Shown: one piece after another, positions 1 to 7,220 of the stretch
Layout of the letters: the number at the start of each line of letters is the position of its first letter
How positions within the stretch are numbered: position 1 is the stretch's first letter
Source of the DNA: CBDUUP01 sp965370435
GTDB taxonomy: Bacteria > Chloroflexota > Anaerolineae > Anaerolineales > UBA11579
Length of the DNA stretch: 13,257 bases
Direction: 5' to 3'
Assembly: GCA_965370435.1 (NCBI GenBank)
Contig: CBDUUP010000091.1
Coordinates: forward strand, 1 to 13,257
Made by a program: the position numbers and the translations under genes
Notes under the pieces: generated by a model
Told to the model about the DNA's origin: nothing
Databases searched by the model: none
What the model saw: only the letters and a program-made list of their open reading frames with translations

Positions 1-2
1 TT

Positions 3-977
3 TCACCTATTCCAGGGCAGGTCGGTGATATCTATTTCGAAACACGCTTCTGTGTCGGGGTCAAGATAGGTCTCGTAATACGTTTGAGTGTCCATGTCCG
101 TCGGATACTCTTCTAATAAGAAGTAATCCTCAGGATTGTCTAAATAATAGAATTCCTTGAAGGATCTCGGTTCTTGGGGTGGCCAGAGAATTAGACCAGG
201 TCTCAAAGAATTAAAGCCATAAATACGCTGTGGGCATAAACTGATAGCGTTATCAGTCTTTTCAGCAGAACTAAGCATGCTCACAGTGATACCATGTTGG
301 GGGTAGAATAACACAAGCCAGTAAGATGGAATGAAATCAACTGTCTCAAGATCTACCGCTAACCAGATTTCAGCAGGTTTCCCAAATTTGGCCAAGAGGC
401 CGGACATCGAATCGTCGAAATATGGCGTTACTAGCAGAGCCCTCACAATGATCTCTTGAATGATATCTCCCTCAAAATACAAGTTGGCGCTAAAAAACCC
501 ATATCCACTGGGGTCAACATTATTTGGGACATCGAGCAGAAAGCTATAATGTGCTCCTCGTTGGAGGAAAGGGCCACCAATACGTAACAAAGGGGAAAAA
601 CGCTCATGAACTTCTTGCCAGGAGGTTTCGCCAGGAGTGATCCCCCACCAGCAGGGTAATTCACAGCCGCCATTGTTTTCGTAAATCGCAAGGATGATCT
701 TCAAAGCCTCATCCGGCGGTATGGTGGGCAAAGGTGTGAATGTGATGGGTATGGTCGGCCAGGGTGTCCTAGTAATTGTGGAAGTAGGCGTATGGGACGG
801 GGAAAGCATCACCGTCGGGGAGGATGTATTTGTGGGTATGGGCGTGTCGGTCGGCGGGAGCGAGGTATCCGTCAGGCTGGGGACAGGGGTTTCAGATGTG
901 GCGCAGCCATTCAGCGCGATCACGAACAGCAGGCACAGCCAAAATATGGACTGGGAATAACGTAGGTGGTCTTTCAT
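3..977 (-). CDS. Secreted lipoprotein with Thr/Pro stalk, unknown function
   Basis: This predicted lipoprotein has 324 residues. A short basic N-terminus and a hydrophobic stretch (about residues 11-22) end in the lipobox L-N-G-C, so Cys25 should be lipidated and the protein anchored outside the membrane. Residues 26 to about 88 form a low-complexity Thr/Pro/Ser stalk (TDTP, TNTS, TPTST), a style common in Anaerolineae lipoproteins. The globular part starts near residue 89 and carries C105-E-L-P-C109-W-W-G followed by ITPGET, which I recall from uncharacterised Anaerolineae proteins. The rest is mixed alpha/beta without a family I can name. The ATG start is supported by GGGAG 9 nt upstream and a TATAAT box about 55 bp upstream. 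Base composition is AT-richer than the neighbouring genes (25 of 60 bases G or C in 61-120). It is probably a separate transcription unit. The CDS is complete, its stop lying at the window edge. Confidence 0.8.
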   Translation of the reverse strand: MKDHLRYSQSIFWLCLLFVIALNGCATSETPVPSLTDTSLPPTDTPIPTNTSSPTVMLSPSHTPTSTITRTPWPTIPITFTPLPTIPPDEALKIILAIYENNGGCELPCWWGITPGETSWQEVHERFSPLLRIGGPFLQRGAHYSFLLDVPNNVDPSGYGFFSANLYFEGDIIQEIIVRALLVTPYFDDSMSGLLAKFGKPAEIWLAVDLETVDFIPSYWLVLFYPQHGITVSMLSSAEKTDNAISLCPQRIYGFNSLRPGLILWPPQEPRSFKEFYYLDNPEDYFLLEEYPTDMDTQTYYETYLDPDTEACFEIDITDLPWNR

Positions 978-1030
978 GGTATTACGCTCCCTGGACGTTT
1001 ATGTCCCGGATAGGTTGGAAACTTGATTCT

Positions 1031-1036
1031 ATTATA
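1031..1036 (-). promoter_or_regulatory. Candidate -10 box for the lipoprotein gene
   Basis: The minus strand reads TATAAT, a perfect sigma-70-type -10 hexamer, 54 bp before the lipoprotein ATG at 977. No good -35 hexamer lies 16-18 bp upstream; the best-placed sequence is CGCGAA. The box sits in a GC-rich 125-bp spacer, so a chance match is less likely than in AT-rich DNA. This would make the lipoprotein gene independent of plsC. Confidence 0.4.
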
Positions 1037-1102
1037 CACCCCCTTGATAGCGGTTCGCGGCCCGGCTAAAGCCTCGACTCCAATGACGAAAATGTGGGAT
1101 GG

Positions 1103-1807
1103 CTAACTGGCTTCGTCGCCTGAGACGCCAGGGACCTGTCCAGCATAGACGCCGTGATACTCCGGGGGCAACAATTCGGCTATACGCAGCATCACCTGGT
1201 CGGCGTTGGCCTGGCGAGCCGCGCGGCGGGCTTCGCCGTTCTCCTCTATGGGCGGCAGGGTGAAGGGCTTGCCGATGTTGACCTGGATGCGGGGCTGCCG
1301 GAAGGTCAAGGCGCGCTTCAACGCGTCGCCATGCGTCCCAGTGACGCCCACCGGCACCACGGGAACGCCAGCCTGGTCCATCACGTAAGCCACGCCGGGC
1401 TTGCCTCGCCGGAGGCCGGGCTTGCGTGAGCGCCCCCCCTCCGGAACCAACAGCAAGGGCCGTCCGGCCCGCAATACCGCCAGAGCTTTTTCCAACACTT
1501 CCCGGTCGTAATTGCCCCGGTCCACCGGAATGCCCCCATGCCAGCGGGTCATGAACCCCTGTCCGGGCCGCGACCATACGTCGGCCCCCACAACGGGTTC
1601 CGCCCAGCGCGGCCATAAGGCCAGGAGCAAGGGCGATTCATACAAGGAGACGTGGTTGGGTGTGATGATGTAAGCGCCTTCTTTGGGGATATTCTCCTTG
1701 CCGGTCAATTCCACCCGGATCAGGAGTTTTACAAGCGGCTTGAAGACGGCCCAAAGCAGCTTGCGTTTGAGATATACCGTGGGGGTTATGCGGAATTCTG
1801 CGGGCAT
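1103..1807 (-). CDS. plsC: PlsC-type 1-acyl-glycerol-3-phosphate acyltransferase
   Basis: This 234-residue protein belongs to the PlsC/LPLAT family, which transfers an acyl group to the sn-2 position of lysophosphatidic acid at the inner membrane face to give phosphatidic acid. Motifs appear in family order: motif I N51-H52-V-S-L-Y-E57-S-P, motif II G-G-I-P-V-D-R-G (91-98), motif III V-P-E-G-G-R-S-R (121-128) and motif IV V-P-V-V-P-V-G (148-154). Motif I is HX4E instead of the canonical HX4D, and motif III has VPEGG where FPEGT is usual. Length is normal. A hydrophobic, basic N-terminal segment (about 11-32) may dock it to the membrane. The ATG start has GGAG 7 nt upstream. It follows cmk by 89 bp, a neighbourhood also known from Firmicutes. 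Acyl-chain and exact acceptor specificity cannot be read, so a related lysophospholipid acyltransferase role remains possible. Confidence 0.88.
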   Translation of the reverse strand: MPAEFRITPTVYLKRKLLWAVFKPLVKLLIRVELTGKENIPKEGAYIITPNHVSLYESPLLLALWPRWAEPVVGADVWSRPGQGFMTRWHGGIPVDRGNYDREVLEKALAVLRAGRPLLLVPEGGRSRKPGLRRGKPGVAYVMDQAGVPVVPVGVTGTHGDALKRALTFRQPRIQVNIGKPFTLPPIEENGEARRAARQANADQVMLRIAELLPPEYHGVYAGQVPGVSGDEAS

Positions 1808-1826
1808 GGACGGCTCCGAAATCGTC

Positions 1827-1912
1827 TAAGTGGTCGAAGTAGTCTTAGTGGTCTGAGTTGTCCTTTCGACCACTTAGACCACTAAGACAATTTAGACTAC
1901 TTAGACTCATTA
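1827..1912. repeat. Inverted array of 9-bp repeats between cmk and plsC
   Basis: Four tandem nonamers (taagtggtc, gaagtagtc, ttagtggtc, tgagttgtc; 1827-1862) are followed by a 5-bp centre ctttc and then five nonamers in inverse orientation (gaccactta, gaccactaa, gacaattta, gactactta, gactcatta; 1868-1912). One pairing register, 1824-1857 with 1873-1906, matches at 29 of 34 positions, so the RNA could form a long imperfect hairpin. The array covers almost all of the cmk-plsC spacer. It runs into the last codons and stop of cmk and ends about 20 nt before the plsC start, just ahead of its ribosome binding site. No T-run follows, so it is not a standard intrinsic terminator. It may affect mRNA processing or the relative expression of the two genes. 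Confidence 0.75.
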
Positions 1913-2583
1913 ACTAGTTCTCTGACTTTTTCTATGACTTCTGCGATGCTCAGTCCATCGGTATCCAGGGTGTGGGCATCCTCGGCGGGGCGAAGGGGGG
2001 CGATGGCGCGGGTGGAGTCGAACCGGTCCCGGTAGCGCATCGCTTCCAGGATTTCCTCATAAGAGGCCTCTTCGCCTCGCGCCTGGCCTTCGTCGTAACG
2101 CCGTCTGGCTCGTTCCTCTGCGGAAGCGTCCAGATAAATCTTTAAATCGGCCTCTGGCAAGACTACGGTCCCAATGTCCCGCCCAACCATAATCACCTTG
2201 CCCCGCATCCCCACCTGGCGCTGTTTGGGGGTCAAGGCATCTCGCACGCCAGCGTAAGCGGAGACCACCGAGACGTTGGCGTCCACCGCCGGTTGGCGGA
2301 TCGCCAGGGTCACGTCGCGGCCATCCACCCAGACCTCGTACCCGCGGCCTCCGTTCTCTTTGGAAGGCAGGCGCACGTCAATATGAATTTTTTCGGCCAG
2401 GGAAGTGATCCGGGCATCGTCCTCCATATCCGCCTCGGCGTCCAACGCCGCCAGGGTGACAGCCCGGTACATCACCCCGGTGTCGAAGAACAGATAGCCC
2501 AACTCCTCGGCGAGTCTCCGCGCCACGGTGGACTTCCCCGAAGCAGCCGGGCCGTCAATAGCGATGATGGTCGGTAAGCTCAT
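1897..2583 (-). CDS. cmk: Cytidylate kinase (CMP/dCMP kinase)
   Basis: This 228-residue cytosolic enzyme phosphorylates CMP or dCMP to the diphosphate with ATP, feeding CTP/dCTP pools and recycling CMP from lipid and RNA turnover. Visible motifs are the P-loop G11-P-A-A-S-G-K-S-T19, F33-D-T-G-V-M-Y-R40 in the NMP-binding region, V-D-G-R-D-V-T (86-92) with the I-R stretch after it, G134-R-D-I-G-T139, the lid-type stretch L-D-A-S-A-E-E-R-A-R-R-R (151-162), and R-D-R-F-D-S-T-R (185-192) followed by A-P-L and A-E-D-A. Length and motif order match bacterial Cmk. I chose the ATG at 2583 over an in-frame TTG at 2604 because it places the P-loop at the usual distance. No clear ribosome binding site precedes it, but its ATGA overlaps the stop of a possible 30-codon ORF, so translational coupling is possible. 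The last codons lie in the 9-bp repeat array. Confidence 0.93.
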   Translation of the reverse strand: MSLPTIIAIDGPAASGKSTVARRLAEELGYLFFDTGVMYRAVTLAALDAEADMEDDARITSLAEKIHIDVRLPSKENGGRGYEVWVDGRDVTLAIRQPAVDANVSVVSAYAGVRDALTPKQRQVGMRGKVIMVGRDIGTVVLPEADLKIYLDASAEERARRRYDEGQARGEEASYEEILEAMRYRDRFDSTRAIAPLRPAEDAHTLDTDGLSIAEVIEKVRELVNESK

Positions 2584-2672
2584 AAGACAGTGGATAGTAG
2601 GCAATCGAGATCAGTTAGTGGGCGGTTAGCGTCTCGCATTCTTAGCATTTCATCGCTCAATCTCGGCTTCAT
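2580..2672 (-). CDS. Possible 30-residue ORF coupling to cmk
   Basis: This candidate small gene fills the whole gap between the Agl23-like gene and cmk. Its ATG (2672-2670) directly abuts the upstream TAG (2675-2673), with GGAG 6 nt before the ATG. Its TGA overlaps the cmk ATG as ATGA. The 30-residue product (begins MKPRLSDEML, ends CLLSTVL) has no recognisable domain, signal or membrane segment. It contains four CTA leucine codons and two AGA-type codons close together, unlike the GC-rich genes around it, which argues against long-term selection as a protein. It could instead be a leader whose translation carries ribosomes to cmk, whose own start lacks a good ribosome binding site, or it could be chance. 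The spacing evidence is what makes it worth recording. Confidence 0.3.
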   Translation of the reverse strand: MKPRLSDEMLRMRDANRPLTDLDCLLSTVL

Positions 2673-4688
2673 CTAGCGCTCCGGGATGAAGTCTTCAAGG
2701 TCTTCTTCTTCCGGGACAATGATCTCATCCGTATCCGGCGGGGTTTCTTCTTCTTCCACCGGCGGCAGCAGCGAGCCTTCGGGGAATACGTCGCCTCTGG
2801 CCCATAGAACGATCTCTCCCGGCGCGGTGGGCGCTTCCCGGAAGACCAGCCAGGCATACCAATTGGCGGGCAGAGCGCCATCCCAATTGGGGAATCGCTG
2901 CCAGGTGAAGCTCTGGCCGCGGTAGACCACCGAGGTGACCGGCTCGCCTTGCGCCAGGCTAGAAATAAGGATCAGGGGCAATTCGCCAAAGGCCAGGTCA
3001 TCCACGTAGCGCGCCTCCGGCATCAGGCGCAAAGCCCACTGCAAGGAAGGCGAGGCCACTCGGATCGCCACTTCAATGGCGTCCCGGCGGCCGGTCTTCC
3101 ACTCTGAGAGGTCTTGCAGGGTGTCCATCAGCAGGCCGGCCTCCGCGGTGGATGGAGGCGGGGACCATAATTCGTGGCGTGCGGTCAGGTGGCTCTGAGC
3201 GCCCGCCCAACTGGCGCTGAAGGTGTACAATCCCAGACTGACGACCAAACCCCAAACCAGGCCGCGCAGGGCCGATGAATATGACCAACCCAGGCCGATC
3301 AAGACCGTCGCCAGGCCGATGATACCCAGCGCCACGCCGATCATGGTAAAACGCACTAAAATCGGGTCGGTGTTGGCCATTGAAAAATCAAATATACTCA
3401 CCAAATCACCCACCGTCAGAGTTTTCATCATCCAATAAACCACCAACAACCAAAACAGGCCGCCTGCGATTGCTGAAGCGAAGCGAATTTCCTTATTGAC
3501 GACCGGCCAGATTCCGGCGATCACCGCCGGAATGGCGGCCAATAAAAATGCCGCCAACATCATTCTCCATCGTAAAGCCTCGCCTTCCCCAGGCTGCACG
3601 TACCCGGCCAGGTTGGAAAAGTTCAACCAGGCGAAGGCCAGCAGGATGACCACCAGAGCGGTATTTCCCAACGCCACCGGATTATCCTTCTCTTCCCACC
3701 GGAAGTATCGGGACAACTCTTTGGCCGCCAGCGCCCACAAGGGGATCAACGCCCAGGTCAAGTCGGCGACCATACGGGCCGGATACACCACCGCCAGGGC
3801 CAGAGCGGTCAGCAGCCAGAGGCTCATCAAACGCCCCATTTGATCGCGCTGGGTCCAAGCGCGCAGGATGGCGACGAAGACAAAGACGAGGGCCAACGGT
3901 TGGTAGACGAAGAGGGCGGTCATAAGACGGCTGGCGGGCACACTGGCTTGCTCGACCCAACCGGAGAGATACACCGTGAATACGCTCCCCAGGCCCGCCA
4001 ACCCCTGGGGGAAGCGCAAGAACAAGGTCCCGGCGATGAGGAGCGTCCCTGCAAAGGCGATCAAAGCCATCCGCAGAGACACCCTCTGGGTTTCCTTATC
4101 CACAAGGTCAACACTATATTGTTCCTCATTTTCAGACCCCCCCAACCAGCGATACAACGTCCAGGCCAGGGCCAACCCCAGGATTCCGGGCAGGATTGCG
4201 GGGCCGGAGAGCAGCGCCAGGCCGCCCAGTATCCCGGCGGCTACGGGAATCTCAAATATCCAGGCCGCCAGGGCCAGTACCATAAAACCAACCGCCAGCA
4301 TCGGCCCGCCCGCCAGACGGGAGACCGCCACCATGCCCGGATCCAGGGCCAGAGCGAAGGCCAAGACCAATCCGGCCTTGCGCCCCAGGCGCCGGCGGAA
4401 GAGGAAAGGAGCCAGGACCAGCACACTGCCCAAAAGCGCGGGCAGGAAGCGGGCCAGGGCGTCGCTGCTGCTGAAGACAAAAAACAGCAAGCCGGTCAGC
4501 AGCGCGTAGGCGGGATGGGCGCCAATAACGGCCTCCCCGCCCCGAGAGACCTCCCAGGCCTGGAGCGCCCAGGTGGCTTCATAATCAGAAAGCGAGGTGG
4601 CGCCGAGGTTCAATAATCGCATTCCCAGCGCCAAAACAAAGGCCAGGATATACAGGGCATGTTCAATGGTCAAATTTTTTAATTTCAT
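2673..4688 (-). CDS. Agl23-like GT-C membrane protein (TIGR03663-type)
   Basis: This 671-residue polytopic membrane protein probably transfers or handles lipid-linked sugars at the outer membrane face. Many hydrophobic segments fill residues 10 to about 510, then a soluble outer domain follows. The first outer loop has D35-Y-E37 and H58-P-A-Y, where TIGR03663 proteins carry an invariant D-E and H-G-P; R80 and R98-R100 could be the family arginines. The C-terminal domain has S-L-Q-W551-A-L-R and a following P-E-A-R-Y, resembling the WYLR region of that family. The last 27 residues are strikingly acidic (about 14 Asp/Glu). I chose the ATG at 4688; an in-frame TTG at 4730 would add 14 hydrophilic residues encoded across a likely -10 box. 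It lies 61 bp after the DUF2298 gene, the classic partner of this family. Family assignment is by motif and context only, and the missing invariant residues leave catalysis in doubt. Confidence 0.68.
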   Translation of the reverse strand: MKLKNLTIEHALYILAFVLALGMRLLNLGATSLSDYEATWALQAWEVSRGGEAVIGAHPAYALLTGLLFFVFSSSDALARFLPALLGSVLVLAPFLFRRRLGRKAGLVLAFALALDPGMVAVSRLAGGPMLAVGFMVLALAAWIFEIPVAAGILGGLALLSGPAILPGILGLALAWTLYRWLGGSENEEQYSVDLVDKETQRVSLRMALIAFAGTLLIAGTLFLRFPQGLAGLGSVFTVYLSGWVEQASVPASRLMTALFVYQPLALVFVFVAILRAWTQRDQMGRLMSLWLLTALALAVVYPARMVADLTWALIPLWALAAKELSRYFRWEEKDNPVALGNTALVVILLAFAWLNFSNLAGYVQPGEGEALRWRMMLAAFLLAAIPAVIAGIWPVVNKEIRFASAIAGGLFWLLVVYWMMKTLTVGDLVSIFDFSMANTDPILVRFTMIGVALGIIGLATVLIGLGWSYSSALRGLVWGLVVSLGLYTFSASWAGAQSHLTARHELWSPPPSTAEAGLLMDTLQDLSEWKTGRRDAIEVAIRVASPSLQWALRLMPEARYVDDLAFGELPLILISSLAQGEPVTSVVYRGQSFTWQRFPNWDGALPANWYAWLVFREAPTAPGEIVLWARGDVFPEGSLLPPVEEEETPPDTDEIIVPEEEDLEDFIPER

Positions 4689-4709
4689 AGTTCGAATCGT
4701 CCAGCGCCA

Positions 4710-4718
4710 ATTATAGCA
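4710..4718 (-). promoter_or_regulatory. Extended -10 promoter for the Agl23-like gene
   Basis: The minus strand reads TGCTATAAT, an extended -10 element (TGn plus a perfect TATAAT). The predicted transcription start near 4703 gives a leader of about 15 nt before the ATG at 4688. The -35 position holds GTTTTT, which is poor, but extended -10 promoters tolerate this. A run of six T lies just upstream. The element overlaps the 14 codons that a TTG start at 4730 would translate, which supports the ATG start. It could let this gene and cmk-plsC be transcribed apart from the DUF2298 genes. Confidence 0.45.
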
Positions 4719-4749
4719 TTTGTGGTTCAAGAAAAAACTTCGCGAGTTG

Positions 4750-7197
4750 TCAGGGTACCAGATAAATGGTCACCTGGCCTTGCTGAAAGACGGGGACCAG
4801 ATTGACCTGGAATTTGGTCTCGTTCACGCCGTAGGTTGAATACTCCAGCGAGCCGACGAATATATAGCGGATGCCATATTTTTCCAAGATCGCCGCAGCC
4901 TCCTGCCAGTTGGAGGTGCGGTAGAGGCGTTCAATGTCGGCCTGGCGGCTGCCCACCTCTTCGTACCCGCCCCGCCACTGGCCTTCGTGGCCCGGCCACC
5001 CCAGCAGGGAGGGCTGGCCGCTGTGGACCGAGATGCGGCCATAAGCGGAGTAACTGCCGCCCACCGCTTCGGTCAACGGGCCTAAGGGCGCAGTCTGAAG
5101 CCAGAGGACGGCGGCAAGCTCATCCGCGTTCAAGTAAGGGGCGGTGCCATCCAGGGTAAGCCCTGCCTCCCGTTGGAAGCCGTTAGTCTTGGTGTTGATC
5201 CCAAAGACAGTGTAGCTCATTCCCACTACCAGGAGCAGGGCCAATCCGGATCCATATAGGATGCTCTGGATCGTGCGGAGGGCCTTGAGCAGAACGGCGG
5301 CTCCAAAAGCGGCCACCACGCCCCACATCAACCAGGCCTGATAATAGAATTTGAAGATGGTGTTGATCCGCCAGCCGAAGTTGTCCCGCAGGTAAAAGAA
5401 TTCAGGAGCTAAAACCAACAGCGCGCCAATCAGGAGCAGCAGCAGGGAAAAACCGTGCGCGCCGAGTTGAGGAGCAGCAGGAGCAGGGGGCTTCTCCTCT
5501 TGTTCTTCAGCGATCTCTTCGCCGGAGCGCGGCCAGAACAGGCCGACAACACCGGCGATCAACACGGCCAGGGTGATCAAGCTTCCGGCGCGCAAGAATC
5601 GGCGGCTGAGGCCTTCGCCAAACACATTCGTCTCCTCGCCAGCGCCCATGACACCGAGATAGGGGCCTCTGGCTTCGGGGATGGACAAGGCGATGTAGGC
5701 GCCCGCCAGAGATAGCAAGAACAATACCAGAATAAAACCAAATGCCAATGCAAGCCCCCGCCAAAAGCGGGAGCGGTCTTCGGTCCTGTTCCAAAGATAA
5801 ATCAAGTATGCCCCAATGGGCAAGAAAAGGGTGGCGAACATGAGCCAGAGGTGGGAACCGCGGGTGGAGTAGATCAAATTGGGGATCACTCCGCCCGCCT
5901 GAGAGGAAAATCCGACGTAATAAGGCAAATAGAGCAAGATGCCGCCCAGAGCCAGGGCCACACTCAATCCCAGAAAATCTCCCAGCCTGGCCCAACGCCA
6001 GCCGTCTTGTTGGGCGCGCAGGAGAGCGTAAGCCCCGGCGAAAACGGCGACGTACATAGGGAAGTCCCAGGTATTGAGGAAAGCCATCCCGCCCAGGATC
6101 AAGGCCGCGGTCCCAAAGGCCAACGGGCTGAGGTTGAAACGCAGCCTCCCTACGCGAAACTCGCCTTTCCCGCCGCCCAGATACAGGTTGAGAGCCAGGG
6201 CCATCGCCAGGAATGCGAAGGGCAGGGCCAGCACGTGGGGGTGCAGGTCGCCCAGGATGAAAGAGAAAGCGGGGAACTCGTCAATGATCTCCCGGTGGTG
6301 TCCATCCAAGGCATAGTCCTGCACCACCCGGGAAGACTGCCACCACCACAAGTAGCGGTTGGGTATCCAGGATGGCTCCACCGGGGGCGGCGCTTCCCAC
6401 CGGGGGACTTGCAGCCAAGCCCAAAACTTGGAACTCATGCGTCCCCGGGCTTGGAGTATCTCCATCAACCCGCCTAGATTGCTGACCAGCAATACAAATA
6501 CCGGGCCGAGAAGAGCCAAGAACCAGTTATAGCCTTCCGCTTCGGTTCCGACCTCCCCTTCCTTCCGGCCGGCTCGCCAGACCTCCAGGAGGTTGTAGAC
6601 CATTCCAAACGCGCCCACCGCGCCGAGAGCGAACACCAGCGAGATGCCCAGATTGAAGGCCACCGCGCCGGACACGCTAGTCGCCAGGGCCATCATGCTC
6701 ACCAGCACGTAGCCGAAGTAATAATAGGAGATAGCGTACCCGGAGAGCCAGGGGTCGTGGGGAGGCATGGAGGGCGAGCGCAGGATGGCATTGATGAAGG
6801 CCATTTCCATGGGCTTTTCAGTGCCGGTGGCTTCCGGGTTGGCCGAGCGCACCAGGGCCATGAAGGCCAGCGCAATTATGAAAAGCAGTTCGACCGTGAT
6901 GACCATTTTTAATCTGGCCCGGAACCAGGCTTTCAATTCATCGCGGTCAATGCCTTGCAGCGCCCAGTAGCCCAACCCCGCCAGCGTTGCCAGAACAATG
7001 AGCAGGCTGCCCAGGTCATTTTTCAGAACCCCCAGCGAACCCAGCAGCCAGAAAAGGAACCCCCACAACAACCAGCCCAGGGTGCGGCTGAAGGCATATC
7101 CCCGATCCGGCAGGGCGGGGAACAGCCGGTAAATGAGGGGAAAGGTCAGCAGACCGACCAGGGAAATGACCAGATACCAGAGAATGACAGAGATCAT
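4750..7197 (-). CDS. Chlor_Arch_YYY (DUF2298) membrane protein, stand-alone form
   Basis: This 815-residue highly hydrophobic membrane protein has one full DUF2298 domain, the length expected for the single-copy class of TIGR03662. The defining motif Y158-Y-Y-F-G162 follows EKPMEMAFINAIL and H-D-P-W-L-S-G. Further landmarks are E-F-P-A-F then D317-L-H-P-H321, N-T-W-D-F-P-M-Y, and N-T-I-F-K-F-Y-Y-Q-A-W before the last membrane segments. The C-terminal part is a soluble, probably extracytoplasmic domain with L-G-W-P-G-H and K-Y-G-I-R-Y-I-F-V-G. The same blocks recur in order in the C-terminal half of the giant protein upstream, so the two are paralogues. The ATG start has only a weak purine stretch (GAGAG) before it. 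Enzymatic function is unknown to me; co-occurrence with Agl23-like proteins and fusion to a GT39 domain suggest a role in envelope glycosylation. Confidence 0.87.
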   Translation of the reverse strand: MISVILWYLVISLVGLLTFPLIYRLFPALPDRGYAFSRTLGWLLWGFLFWLLGSLGVLKNDLGSLLIVLATLAGLGYWALQGIDRDELKAWFRARLKMVITVELLFIIALAFMALVRSANPEATGTEKPMEMAFINAILRSPSMPPHDPWLSGYAISYYYFGYVLVSMMALATSVSGAVAFNLGISLVFALGAVGAFGMVYNLLEVWRAGRKEGEVGTEAEGYNWFLALLGPVFVLLVSNLGGLMEILQARGRMSSKFWAWLQVPRWEAPPPVEPSWIPNRYLWWWQSSRVVQDYALDGHHREIIDEFPAFSFILGDLHPHVLALPFAFLAMALALNLYLGGGKGEFRVGRLRFNLSPLAFGTAALILGGMAFLNTWDFPMYVAVFAGAYALLRAQQDGWRWARLGDFLGLSVALALGGILLYLPYYVGFSSQAGGVIPNLIYSTRGSHLWLMFATLFLPIGAYLIYLWNRTEDRSRFWRGLALAFGFILVLFLLSLAGAYIALSIPEARGPYLGVMGAGEETNVFGEGLSRRFLRAGSLITLAVLIAGVVGLFWPRSGEEIAEEQEEKPPAPAAPQLGAHGFSLLLLLIGALLVLAPEFFYLRDNFGWRINTIFKFYYQAWLMWGVVAAFGAAVLLKALRTIQSILYGSGLALLLVVGMSYTVFGINTKTNGFQREAGLTLDGTAPYLNADELAAVLWLQTAPLGPLTEAVGGSYSAYGRISVHSGQPSLLGWPGHEGQWRGGYEEVGSRQADIERLYRTSNWQEAAAILEKYGIRYIFVGSLEYSTYGVNETKFQVNLVPVFQQGQVTIYLVP

Positions 7198-7220
7198 GGG
7201 CAGCTCTCGGTTATGGATAT

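Noticed and set aside
1040..1075. Terminator after plsC formed by ggctttagcc and nearby GC-rich sequence
   Set aside because: The stem is 4 bp with a 2-nt loop and there is no T-run on the transcribed strand.
1032..1616. Second minus-strand open frame overlapping plsC
   Set aside because: It is an Arg/Gly/Pro-rich shadow in another frame, while the plsC frame carries all four acyltransferase motifs.
1824..1912. CRISPR array
   Set aside because: Units are 9 bp, contiguous without spacers and inverted about a centre, unlike CRISPR repeats.
4725..4752. Intrinsic terminator after the 815-residue DUF2298 gene
   Set aside because: A run of six T follows the stop, but the preceding inverted repeat (AACT/AGTT) has only 4 bp, too weak for a terminator stem.
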